Shown here one piece after another: positions 16,660 to 24,894 of a DNA stretch of 64,000 nt. Where the stretch lies: positions 1 to 64,000 of the forward strand of contig JBGSTD010000063.1 in the NCBI GenBank assembly GCA_041736675.1, in the 5' to 3' direction. The notes below the pieces were generated by a model. That model saw nothing but the letters and a program-made list of their open reading frames with translations, did not search any database and had not been told where the DNA came from. Source of the DNA: Salaquimonas sp041736675 (GTDB lineage Bacteria > Pseudomonadota > Alphaproteobacteria > Rhizobiales > Rhizobiaceae). A program made the translations under genes and the position numbers. Position 1 is the first letter of the stretch. Each line of letters starts with the position of its first letter.

Positions 16660-17867
16660 CGTGCACCAAAGCCAAGCAATTGCTGCATGTCCTTGATGAA
16701 AACCCGCATATGGGCAAATGGATCGCGGCGGACCAGTTTCTTGTTCAAATAGGATTCCCAAGTCAGTCGTTGAACGTCCGGGTCCGAGCACATATTCACA
16801 AAGCTTTCCCTGCGCTTGTCGTTCTTATACCAGACCTTCTGCATTACACCGAGAATAAGGAAGACCATTCCATGGTCTTTCATGAAGCGCTTACGGGCCA
16901 TTTTCAATGCCTTGGGGTTGCCAGTTGCCAGAACCTCATCACATGCTTGAGCACACAATTCGCCGCACACCATTGCATAATATATCCCTTCACCCGATGA
17001 CGGTGCCACTGTTCCGGCAGCATCCCCTGTCAGCAGCACATTGAGATTATTGTCCCATTTGCGCATGGGCCTCAAAGGCAAGGGTGCGCCTTCGCAACGA
17101 ACGGTTTCTGCATTCTCAAGCCCGCAATATTCACGGAGCTGAAGTGTTGCCTTTCGCAAGCTGTGGCCTTTGACGGCTGAACCTGTTCCAATGCTGGTAT
17201 ATTCACCATGAGGGAATATCCAGCCGTAAAAATCAGGTGAGACACGCCCGTCATAAATAACGTCGCACCGATCCGGGTTAAAGTGTTCCAAAGGATGGAT
17301 TTCAGGTGACGCATTTTTCGGTGACCTGACAATCTCGTGATAAGCAAAAACATAAGGTGGTTTTTTGTTCGGACCGAAAATTTCCCGGCGTACTTTGGAA
17401 TTTGCACCATCAGCGCCGATCACAAGATTGCAGGTGATTTCAACTGGGGCAGCAGCTTCATCACCAGTTCTGTCCAATGTGAGTATGAGGGTATGGTCGG
17501 GATTTTGGACAACCGAAACCAGCTTGCCCCTATGTCTTGTTGCTCCTGCCAGTTCTGCACGCTCGCGCAAAAAGGGATCAAACTGGTCACGATCAACCAT
17601 GCCGACATAGCCGATATCACCAATTTTCATTTCGACGGATTTTCCCGATGGCGAGACAATTCTTGCACCGTTAACGCGGGCTTTTAGTAGATGATCAGGA
17701 ATATTGAAAGCGCGCATTGCCACGGATGGAATGGCACCGCCGCAAGGTTTGATCCGGTTTTCCGGATCAACCATGATGACTTTGCGTCCAAGTGAAGCGA
17801 GGGTACGGGCAGCCGTTGCTCCCGAAGGTCCCCCACCAATCACTGCTACTTCAAAGTGCTCAGCCAT
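16656..17867 (-). CDS. bchP: Geranylgeranyl reductase BchP
   Basis: This FAD-dependent reductase (403 aa) saturates the geranylgeranyl tail of bacteriochlorophyll to phytyl. The N-terminal dinucleotide-binding motif is VAVIGGGPSGATAARTLASL, followed by the PENRIKPCGGAIPS motif typical of geranylgeranyl reductases. Further FAD contacts are NLVIGADGANSKVRREIFG and LLTGDAAGTVAPSSGEGIYY. The gene follows bch2 after 17 bases and overlaps orf98 by four, all within the bchG operon. Confidence 0.95.
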   Translation of the reverse strand: MAEHFEVAVIGGGPSGATAARTLASLGRKVIMVDPENRIKPCGGAIPSVAMRAFNIPDHLLKARVNGARIVSPSGKSVEMKIGDIGYVGMVDRDQFDPFLRERAELAGATRHRGKLVSVVQNPDHTLILTLDRTGDEAAAPVEITCNLVIGADGANSKVRREIFGPNKKPPYVFAYHEIVRSPKNASPEIHPLEHFNPDRCDVIYDGRVSPDFYGWIFPHGEYTSIGTGSAVKGHSLRKATLQLREYCGLENAETVRCEGAPLPLRPMRKWDNNLNVLLTGDAAGTVAPSSGEGIYYAMVCGELCAQACDEVLATGNPKALKMARKRFMKDHGMVFLILGVMQKVWYKNDKRRESFVNMCSDPDVQRLTWESYLNKKLVRRDPFAHMRVFIKDMQQLLGFGAR

Positions 17868-17884
17868 CTTTCTCTAACAAGCTC

Positions 17885-19294
17885 CTATTCCGCCGGGGCC
17901 GGGAGGGAAACAATGGAAGGATTGTGCATTGATGTGGTCGCTGCGGGTTTCAAGCCGATGCGCATTGCAATCAGCGCCGACATCAGGAACAACAGCGCTT
18001 CCATCGAAAAGACGATTGCAAAGGAAGTGGCATCGTTGCCGGTTGTATAACGGGCAATGTCGATGGCGACTGTCCCAAGGAATCCTCCAAGGCCGAAGGA
18101 AATTGCCTGGGCTGCGCCCCATACACCCATTCGCGTTCCCTCATTGGCTGTCTTTCCATTCCCAGCCAAAGTCATCATGGTGCCTATAGCAGCAACTGCA
18201 AATGTGCCGTTGGCAGCGCCCAGCAGAAACACATTTGCCTTCAGGGGCCAGGCTGGAGCGAGGGACGATGAAAGTGCAAGAAAGCCAAGTGCCACTGCTG
18301 ACAACAGGCACCCTGACACGATGAAGAACTTGAGGATTTGTGGTTTTCTTTTAGCCAGTAGGCTGCCGGAAATTCCGACAAGAGCCATTCCGAAAAACAC
18401 GCCGCCGTGCTGCGTTCCAGACAGGGCAGTGCTTTCCCCCGGGGTCATGCCAAACAGAAGGCCTGCAAAAGGTTCGAGGATGAGATCCTGGGTGTTGTAG
18501 GCGAGCATCGACATGAAAACAAAGATGGTGAATAGCCGGGCTTTTGGGTCTGCCCATACTTCGCGCATGCTGTCGCGGAAGCTGCCTGGCAATTCCCGCA
18601 CCTTGCCCTGATCGTCGTTGACTGAAGGAACACGTTCTATTCGTGCAACCGCAAGGCAAGCAACGATGAACGCTATGGCACCTACGCTTGCGGTGACTGC
18701 GATGAGGCGCTCGTGGGAATAGGGGTCAAGATTTGCTCCGGAAATAATTGAAGTGATGACAATACCGGCTATCATCATCATCCAGGTGATGGTGGCGGCA
18801 GCGGGTCTGCGCTCGGGAGCAGTCTTGACAGCGAGCAGTGCCAACAACGAAGTACCACAGGCGCCAATTCCCAATCCGATAAAGACATAGGCGATGATTG
18901 CTGCCGTGAGACCAAGTGCGAAATTCTGTTCGAACAGAAGGGTTGTTGCTGAAGCTCCAGTTCCCGATACCGCGAGAACGGCAAGACCAAAAATGATCCA
19001 GCGGGTTCGACTTCCCCCCACGTCAGAGCTGTGTCCCCACAAGGGGCGTGAGATTTGTACCGCATAGTGGAGACCAACGAGGAAACCGGGAATAACGGCT
19101 GCGAGGGCAAGCTCGATGACCATGACGCGGTTCAAGGTTGATGTTGTCAAAACAACTATTGAGCCTAGAGCTGCCTGAACCAGACCCAGACGCAGGATCA
19201 TCAGCCAGGTCAATCCGCGGGCGATGGCGTATTCATGGCTGTGCCTCGTTTCGGCTTTCATCTGGTTCTGGTTTGAATATCCCATTTCCTTCAT
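17885..19294 (-). CDS. PucC/Bch2-family membrane protein (major facilitator superfamily)
   Basis: This 469-aa protein has about twelve hydrophobic segments and belongs to the BCH/PucC/LhaA family. It corresponds by position (between bchG and bchP) to Bch2 of Rhodobacter. Family motifs are LRLGLVQAALGSIVVLTTST and LNRVMVIELALAAVIPGFLV, then HYAVQISRPLWGHSSDVGGS and the late LAGNGKTANEGTRMGVWGAA. Members help insert bacteriochlorophyll into light-harvesting complexes or move it to them; the exact role of Bch2 is unsettled. Three ATG codons are close together at the start (19294, 19285 and 19258), so the first residues are uncertain. Confidence 0.9.
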   Translation of the reverse strand: MKEMGYSNQNQMKAETRHSHEYAIARGLTWLMILRLGLVQAALGSIVVLTTSTLNRVMVIELALAAVIPGFLVGLHYAVQISRPLWGHSSDVGGSRTRWIIFGLAVLAVSGTGASATTLLFEQNFALGLTAAIIAYVFIGLGIGACGTSLLALLAVKTAPERRPAAATITWMMMIAGIVITSIISGANLDPYSHERLIAVTASVGAIAFIVACLAVARIERVPSVNDDQGKVRELPGSFRDSMREVWADPKARLFTIFVFMSMLAYNTQDLILEPFAGLLFGMTPGESTALSGTQHGGVFFGMALVGISGSLLAKRKPQILKFFIVSGCLLSAVALGFLALSSSLAPAWPLKANVFLLGAANGTFAVAAIGTMMTLAGNGKTANEGTRMGVWGAAQAISFGLGGFLGTVAIDIARYTTGNDATSFAIVFSMEALLFLMSALIAMRIGLKPAATTSMHNPSIVSLPAPAE

Positions 19295-19328
19295 GCCTTT
19301 GAACCGCTGTTTTCAAATAAAGTTTGCA

Positions 19329-20237
19329 TCATGCACCGCTGATCGACCTAATGGCGAAAGCTGCTATCATCATGCCGCTTACATAGAGCCCAACGCCGAC
19401 CGCACTGTACCAGATGGCAAATTTCGAGGGATTGGACAAAAACCGCCGCATGCATGCAATCTGAACCAGTAGAAGCGCACCGATCCCCATGGCGTAAAAC
19501 GCTTTTTCCCAATGAAACAAAAGCATGACAACGGCAGCTTGGGAAAACGCCATAATCAGGCAAGCCAGTCGCGCGGCGTTTTGGGCGCCGAGAAGAACCG
19601 GGAGCGAGTTAACGCCCATCTGCTTGTCGCCTTCCATCGACTTGAAGTCATTGAGTGTCATAATGCCGTGGGCGCCTACGCCGTAAAGGAATGCTATCAG
19701 GACGGTCGGGATACCGGGAAACATGCCCAATGCGGCTGCAGCAGCCGTAATCCAGGGCAGGGTTTCGTAAGAAAATCCGACCGCTGCATTTCCGAGCCAG
19801 CCATTGCTTTTCAACCGAAGGGGCGGGGCGCTGTAAACCCAGGCAAAGACAAGGCCGACAATGGTCGCACCAAATACCCAGGCACCAAGGAGTGATGCCA
19901 CGAAAAGTGAAATGACTGTATTTATGATTGCTATATACAAGCCCCATCGACCGGGCATGCGCCCGGAGGGAATTACACGATGGGGCTCATTAATTGCATC
20001 AACGTGACGGTCAAACCAGTCATTTACTGCCTGGCTGGTCCCGCACACCAGTGGACCCGCCAGCAATACTCCGGCAAGAACATATACCCAGCGATCAGTA
20101 ATTGCCGGGCCGGCAGCAATTGCGCCACAAGCAAAAGCCCACATGGGGGGGAACCAGGTAATAGGCTTTAGCAAGGCCAGAACTGCATCAGGCGCAGGAA
20201 AATTTGCTGAAGGTTTTTCCAAAGGTTGAACTTGCAT
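19329..20237 (-). CDS. bchG: Bacteriochlorophyll synthase BchG (UbiA family)
   Basis: This 302-aa polytopic prenyltransferase attaches geranylgeranyl diphosphate to bacteriochlorophyllide a. The first Asp-rich motif is VNDWFDRHVDAINEPHRVIP and the second is HGIMTLNDFKSMEGDKQMGV, both as in chlorophyll synthases. About eight hydrophobic segments are present. It starts the bchG-bch2-bchP-orf98-bciB unit. A perfect TGT-N12-ACA palindrome lies 31 bases before the start, so PpsR control is likely. Confidence 0.96.
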   Translation of the reverse strand: MQVQPLEKPSANFPAPDAVLALLKPITWFPPMWAFACGAIAAGPAITDRWVYVLAGVLLAGPLVCGTSQAVNDWFDRHVDAINEPHRVIPSGRMPGRWGLYIAIINTVISLFVASLLGAWVFGATIVGLVFAWVYSAPPLRLKSNGWLGNAAVGFSYETLPWITAAAAALGMFPGIPTVLIAFLYGVGAHGIMTLNDFKSMEGDKQMGVNSLPVLLGAQNAARLACLIMAFSQAAVVMLLFHWEKAFYAMGIGALLLVQIACMRRFLSNPSKFAIWYSAVGVGLYVSGMMIAAFAIRSISGA

Positions 20238-20267
20238 GAGGACATGCTAAGCAAGGGGTTAAAATGT

Positions 20268-20285
20268 GTCAACAAAAATTGACAC
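20268..20285. promoter_or_regulatory. PpsR/CrtJ-type site upstream of bchG
   Basis: TGTCAA-N6-TTGACA is a perfect TGT-N12-ACA match, and the symmetry extends one more base pair on each side (GTGTCAA/TTGACAC). It lies in the gap between ppsR and bchG. Confidence 0.8.
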
Positions 20286-20366
20286 GTATGGATGGATTGA
20301 CAGCCAATATAAGGTGAACGCTGATGGATGAACCAAGTTGTGTGTGTGAAGATGGCTTTGGCTGTT

Positions 20367-21833
20367 TTATTCCGGCCGGTAGTCTTCAAGTCCGTGCTTG
20401 CGTAGCTTTATATAGAGGCTTTGGCGGGATACCCCCAGAAGTTCGGCAGCTGATGCGCGGTTGTTCCTCGTCTGGTCAAGGGCGGTCTCGATACACATTT
20501 TCTCGATGACATCGAGTGATTCCCGAACCAATTCCTTCATGGGTACGCGGCCGACGAGCTCTGAAAATCCGTCCGTTGTTTCTGTCCGACCCAGCTTCTG
20601 GATTGCAATCTGATTGTCCGAAGCAGACACATTGCTGACTATAATATTGATTTCGCCAGCCTGCCTGTCGATTGCCGCAGACAATTGCACTTTCTTTTCA
20701 CCGGAAAGGTGATTTTTAACCACTGTTGTAAAGCCTCGGATATTATCATCGTCCTTGAGCTTCGACAGCAATACCTGCAAATCCACAGGCGATGTTCCGA
20801 TCCAGTTATTGGCGTTTCTGCCAATCATCATGCTGGCGTTCGGCAGTTGGGTAAGATCGAGGAACATTTCATTGACGCGAACAATCTGGCCTTTTTGATC
20901 GATTGTGAATACTGGTTCTGGAAGTTTGTCGAGGCGGGTGGTTCCCTGCATCGAGCGCCCGTGTCGTTGGATTTCGCCAATACCAGACATGCCGTGTCCC
21001 TTGGCTGTGGGGGCTGAATCAACGTTCAGGGGAACGACTGTCATCAGAATGTTGGCATTACCATGCTCGCGATACGGCGTCATGGTTACGCTGACCGGGT
21101 CACCCGTATTTGCAATTTTTGCTGAAAATGTAACCGGCAATCCACTATGGCGTGCTTCGCTTGCAGCATCAATTGCAGGCTCCTCGGCATTGCGCTTGAA
21201 CAAATCGTTGAGTGGCTTGCCCTGGACTTTTGCGGCTTCCACACCGAAAGTCAGCGCACAGGCAGAATTCATGTCAAGAATTGTTTTGCGGGCACCATCA
21301 AGCAAAATCATGGGTTCCGGCGCCATTTGAAAGATGGTGCGATAGCGTGCCTCGTTTGCCTGAAGGTTTCGGTACTCCGCCTCGAGATCAAGTTGGGTCT
21401 GGACCAGCCGTTGCTGCATGCCCATGATTTGGCGCAGATCATCGCCCAACAAGAGCAAATGATCCCAGCTTTCCTGTCGAATTACCGTATAGCTTACAGG
21501 AAGGTCCGGGAACCCGTCGCTCGGATGATTGACGTGGTAGTTGCCGTGACGTCCAAAAGAAGACGCGTCTTTCATCATCCGTTCGATTTTCGGCACACTT
21601 TCGACAGTCACTGATTCTCGAATGTTTTTGCCAATCCAGTCATTGAGATTATAGTTTTTCAACTCTGGGTCCAGGAAATGGACATCTTTAATGATGCCGT
21701 CCAAGTCACAAACAATGGCAATATCCGTTCCAGCGGCCAAAATCGTGGCGATGGAATGAATGCCCAGCCTTTCCAGTTCATCGGCTGACAGGCCAAAGCC
21801 CTTGTGTGATTTGAAGTGTGATTGGCTATTCAT
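20367..21833 (-). CDS. ppsR: Transcriptional regulator PpsR/CrtJ (PAS domains, Fis-type HTH)
   Basis: This 488-aa repressor of photosynthesis genes has an N-terminal domain, two or more PAS domains and a C-terminal Fis-type helix-turn-helix. PAS segments are seen at about residues 35-75, 160-210 (RYRTIFQMAPEPMILLDG) and 305-350 (LPEPVFTIDQKGQIVRVNEM). The HTH is NNRASAAELLGVSRQSLYIK at about residues 457-476. Cys residues at about 42, 192 and 447 are visible; the last is at the position of the conserved redox-type Cys ahead of the HTH. PpsR binds TGT-N12-ACA, and such sites flank most units here. Its start overlaps the end of aerR by eight bases, so the two are co-translated. Confidence 0.96.
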   Translation of the reverse strand: MNSQSHFKSHKGFGLSADELERLGIHSIATILAAGTDIAIVCDLDGIIKDVHFLDPELKNYNLNDWIGKNIRESVTVESVPKIERMMKDASSFGRHGNYHVNHPSDGFPDLPVSYTVIRQESWDHLLLLGDDLRQIMGMQQRLVQTQLDLEAEYRNLQANEARYRTIFQMAPEPMILLDGARKTILDMNSACALTFGVEAAKVQGKPLNDLFKRNAEEPAIDAASEARHSGLPVTFSAKIANTGDPVSVTMTPYREHGNANILMTVVPLNVDSAPTAKGHGMSGIGEIQRHGRSMQGTTRLDKLPEPVFTIDQKGQIVRVNEMFLDLTQLPNASMMIGRNANNWIGTSPVDLQVLLSKLKDDDNIRGFTTVVKNHLSGEKKVQLSAAIDRQAGEINIIVSNVSASDNQIAIQKLGRTETTDGFSELVGRVPMKELVRESLDVIEKMCIETALDQTRNNRASAAELLGVSRQSLYIKLRKHGLEDYRPE

Positions 21834-22809
21834 GAAGCCGTAAATCCGTTTGAACTGTGTGAATGGAATGGTTCAAAAACTGGTGGGTCTTGTCATTCCT
21901 GTCAGCCGCTCTACGCAAGGCCATACAGCGCTCTGATATATTCACTGCCGCATATATACTATCACACACACAGTCAACGCCCATTTCAAGAAGTTCGTTA
22001 ACACGACTTTCAGCACAATGTCCGCCTGTAATCAGGACAGGACGTGAATTTTTGGGCAGGGTGCTGATTTGCCTGACAAATTCCACCACTCCCTCATAAT
22101 TGGCCTCTGCGGACCAAGAGAAGCACACGATGTCGTATTGAGTCAGGCGGGACAGGTTTTCCGCTTGTGCAGCGGGTTCATTCAAATCGAGGTATCCGCC
22201 TGGCTGGACTTCAAATGTTCTGCGCCAGCCAATTGTCGCAAAAACCAGGCCAAGAATGCCTGACATCATGGAGTGCTGTTCTCCGGCTATGCTGGTGATC
22301 AAAACACTCGGTGTGTTTGCGGATTCACATATGAATGGAACCTGTTGACCCAATACATGAACGAGATATTGCATGCGGGAAACTGCGATAGTGATGTCGA
22401 TAAAATTAGTGTCATCTTCGCACCAAAGTTCACCCAAGTTTCGCGCCACGGCCTCGAGAAACAGGGTTTTTTTGAAGATGCTGTTTGTGCTGTCGCCCAA
22501 AGCATCGACCAGCATCTGGCGCTTGTTGTATTCACCTGATGAAAGCAGAAGATTGGTAAAGCTTTGCACTAATTCTGGCGAGAAATCCTGATGCTCAAGC
22601 AGCATATTGCCCTTACTGGCGATTCGGTTGCGGGTCTGTGGAAAAACCTTATTACATATGGCCTCGCGTAACAAGGTTTGCCGCTGTGCGGCAAAATAGT
22701 TGTCGTTGAATTGCCGGATCGTCGATTGAGTAGGCGGGGTGTCGTCAATTGCCTGCGACACGGTTGTGTCGAGGTCGCCGGCTTTTTGGGTATCCACCAA
22801 ACTATTCAT
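21826..22809 (-). CDS. aerR: Cobalamin-binding antirepressor AerR/PpaA
   Basis: This 327-aa protein has a helical N-terminal half and a C-terminal vitamin B12-binding domain. In Rhodobacter, AerR/PpaA binds cobalamin in a light-dependent manner and counteracts CrtJ/PpsR. Recognisable parts are NLGELWCEDDTNFIDITIAV (about residues 124-143), the cobalamin-ligand segment around His179 (IAGEQHSMMSGILGL) and the strands DIVCFSWSAEANYEGVVEFV and PVLITGGHCAESRVNELLEM. A GGAGGTGA sequence precedes the start at a long spacing. Direct overlap with ppsR supports the regulator/antirepressor pairing. Confidence 0.93.
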   Translation of the reverse strand: MNSLVDTQKAGDLDTTVSQAIDDTPPTQSTIRQFNDNYFAAQRQTLLREAICNKVFPQTRNRIASKGNMLLEHQDFSPELVQSFTNLLLSSGEYNKRQMLVDALGDSTNSIFKKTLFLEAVARNLGELWCEDDTNFIDITIAVSRMQYLVHVLGQQVPFICESANTPSVLITSIAGEQHSMMSGILGLVFATIGWRRTFEVQPGGYLDLNEPAAQAENLSRLTQYDIVCFSWSAEANYEGVVEFVRQISTLPKNSRPVLITGGHCAESRVNELLEMGVDCVCDSIYAAVNISERCMALRRAADRNDKTHQFLNHSIHTVQTDLRLHE

Positions 22810-22989
22810 TGCGCAGTCACCTCCACACTTACGAGAAGGTCAGACAAATATCTGAAGCAGACCCTGGCTTGCATGCCCGGTAGCGTTCGCCAAAGTTAAC
22901 CTAATCACAGTCCCGAAGCTGTCTCCCGGATTTGCGGTTACCTGCTGCCTATTCCTCTCACTTTCCACAATGCAGAAACTTTAGAGGAA

Positions 22990-23023
22990 TGTAAATAAAT
23001 ATTTACGTCAATTAAAGTTGACA
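22990..23023. promoter_or_regulatory. Two overlapping PpsR-like sites upstream of bchF
   Basis: TGTAAA-N6-TTTACG (22990-23007) and CGTCAA-N6-TTGACA (23006-23023) each miss one base of TGT-N12-ACA and overlap by two bases, with starts 16 bp apart. They lie 82 bases before bchF in the divergent aerR/bchF region and could control the bchFNBHLM-puh superoperon and aerR-ppsR. Confidence 0.7.
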
Positions 23024-23104
23024 CTTTGGGTTTTCGAGAGTTAATCTTTCAGTGGAGGAGCTGCTTTTTCAGCGGCAAGAATTTCGAGGAAGTTTCCGTA
23101 GGCC

Positions 23105-23620
23105 ATGTCACTCGATAATGATCACAGCCTGAATACCGGCCCGCTCTACACAAGGGAGCAAAGGAAGCGCCGTGATGAAAGTCCTTGGACCCTGGTTCAG
23201 GGATTGCTGGCGCCGATACAGTTTGCTGTGTTTCTCACCAGCCTGCTCCTGATCATGCGCTACCTGGTCTGGGGTGAAGGCCTTAACGCGGCAAATGTCT
23301 CGATCGTGGTCAAGACATGCACGCTCTACACCATCATGATAACCGGTTCTATCTGGGAAAAAGAGGTATTTGGCGTCTATTTGTTCGCCAGGGCGTTCTT
23401 TTGGGAAGATGTGTTTTCCATGCTCGTCCTTGCGCTGCATACCACCTATCTGGTGATGCTTTGGCAGGGTAACTTCAGCCCTCTGGCCTTAATGATCACT
23501 GCCTTGGCTGCCTATGCTGCGTATCTTGTCAACGCGGGACAGTTTCTCTGGAAGTTGCGTATGGCGCGGCTCGACATGAAAATGCGTGATAATCGCGCCA
23601 CTTTGGGAGCGGCGCAATGA
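23105..23620 (+). CDS. bchF: 2-vinyl bacteriochlorophyllide hydratase BchF
   Basis: This 171-aa membrane protein hydrates the C3 vinyl group of chlorophyllide or bacteriochlorophyllide a to hydroxyethyl. Family landmarks are SPWTLVQGLLAPIQFAVFL, the TLYTIMITGSIWEKEVFG segment and ARAFFWEDVFSMLVLALHTT; about four hydrophobic segments span the chain. It heads a plus-strand series of tightly spaced genes running to idi and overlaps bchN by four bases (ATGA). Confidence 0.96.
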   Translation: MSLDNDHSLNTGPLYTREQRKRRDESPWTLVQGLLAPIQFAVFLTSLLLIMRYLVWGEGLNAANVSIVVKTCTLYTIMITGSIWEKEVFGVYLFARAFFWEDVFSMLVLALHTTYLVMLWQGNFSPLALMITALAAYAAYLVNAGQFLWKLRMARLDMKMRDNRATLGAAQ

Positions 23621-24894
23621 ACCAGCCCTTGAACCCGAACAGTACCACAGTATCTCCGATTCGCCAGCGCGGACAGCATGAAGTGTTTTGCGGCCTGACT
23701 TCGATCATCTGGCTGCACAGGAAAATGCAGGACGCGTTTTTCCTGATTGTTGGTTCTCGCACCTGCGCCCATCTGATGCAGTCAGCGGCGGGCGTGATGA
23801 TTTTTGCCGAGCCGCGTTTCGGAACGGCCATCATCGACGAGCGAGACCTCGCCGGAATGGCTGACATGCATGAGGAACTAGACCGGGTTGTCGAAAAGCT
23901 CCTGAAACGGCGTCCGGATATCAAAATGCTGGTTCTGGTCGGCTCTTGCCCTTCAGAAGTGATCAAACTGGATTTGAAACGCGCCGCTGAACGCTTGAAC
24001 CAGTCCTACATGCCTGCGCAGCGGGTCATTTCCTATTCCGGGAGTGGTATCGAAACAACATTTACCCAGGGCGAGGACAACTTCGTCCAGGCGCTGATCG
24101 CTGATCTTCCCGATGAAAATCCGTCCGACGGTGCTTCTCTGCTGGTGGTTGGCTCCATGGCTGACGTGGTTGAGGACCAGATGTTGCGTCTGCTTCGTGA
24201 GTTGGGTGTAAAAAAAGTATCCTTTCTTCCTCCCAGGAACAGTAGGGAACTGCCGGTCATTGGACCCAATACGCACTACATTCTGGCTCAGCCCTATCTG
24301 GGAGCGGCTGCCCAGGCGCTGGAGGGCAGGGGGGCCAAGCGAATCAATTCCATATTTCCGCTGGGTGAAGAGGGAACGACTGCCTGGCTGAGATCAATTG
24401 CCGAAACCCTCGGTGTGAGCCAGGAAACTTTTGACCGGGTAACAGGGCCAGGGCGTGAACGGGCTAAAAACGCCATTGCCCATTACCGTAATATGCTGGC
24501 GGGCAAACGCATTTTTCTGTTCCCCGATTCGCAAATGGAGCCATCATTGGCGCGATTTCTGCAAAATGAAACCGGTGCACACATTGTCGAGGTCGGCAGT
24601 CCGTTTCTGCATCGTCAGCATGTTGCCGGGGAATTGGCAGCCCTTGCACCCGGCGTATCAATCAGCGAGGGCCAGGATGTTGAACGCCAGATTGACCGCT
24701 GTCGTGAGGCAAACCCGGATCTGATCATATGTGGAATGGGCCTTGCAAATCCCTTTGAAGCCGAAGGTCGTTCGACAAAATGGAGCATCGAATTCGCTTT
24801 TACCCCCATTCACGGCTACGAACAGGCGGGTGATTTGGCTGAACTTTTCGCGCGTCCTCTCTACCGCCGCAGCAGGTTGGAGGTGGATGTCTGA
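23617..24894 (+). CDS. bchN: Light-independent protochlorophyllide reductase subunit N
   Basis: BchN (425 aa) pairs with BchB to form the nitrogenase-MoFe-like NB component of dark-operative protochlorophyllide reductase. The three cysteine ligands of the NB [4Fe-4S] cluster are visible as VFCGLTS (Cys25), SRTCAHLM (Cys50) and VGSCPSEV (Cys111). The enzyme is oxygen-sensitive but works in the dark; no light-dependent POR gene is seen here. The gene overlaps bchF and bchB by four bases and one base respectively. Confidence 0.97.
   Translation: MNQPLNPNSTTVSPIRQRGQHEVFCGLTSIIWLHRKMQDAFFLIVGSRTCAHLMQSAAGVMIFAEPRFGTAIIDERDLAGMADMHEELDRVVEKLLKRRPDIKMLVLVGSCPSEVIKLDLKRAAERLNQSYMPAQRVISYSGSGIETTFTQGEDNFVQALIADLPDENPSDGASLLVVGSMADVVEDQMLRLLRELGVKKVSFLPPRNSRELPVIGPNTHYILAQPYLGAAAQALEGRGAKRINSIFPLGEEGTTAWLRSIAETLGVSQETFDRVTGPGRERAKNAIAHYRNMLAGKRIFLFPDSQMEPSLARFLQNETGAHIVEVGSPFLHRQHVAGELAALAPGVSISEGQDVERQIDRCREANPDLIICGMGLANPFEAEGRSTKWSIEFAFTPIHGYEQAGDLAELFARPLYRRSRLEVDV

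Noticed and set aside
17885..19294. Naming this gene pucC, which would imply an LH2 operon.
   Set aside because: It lies between bchG and bchP, the position of bch2, and no pucBA genes are present.
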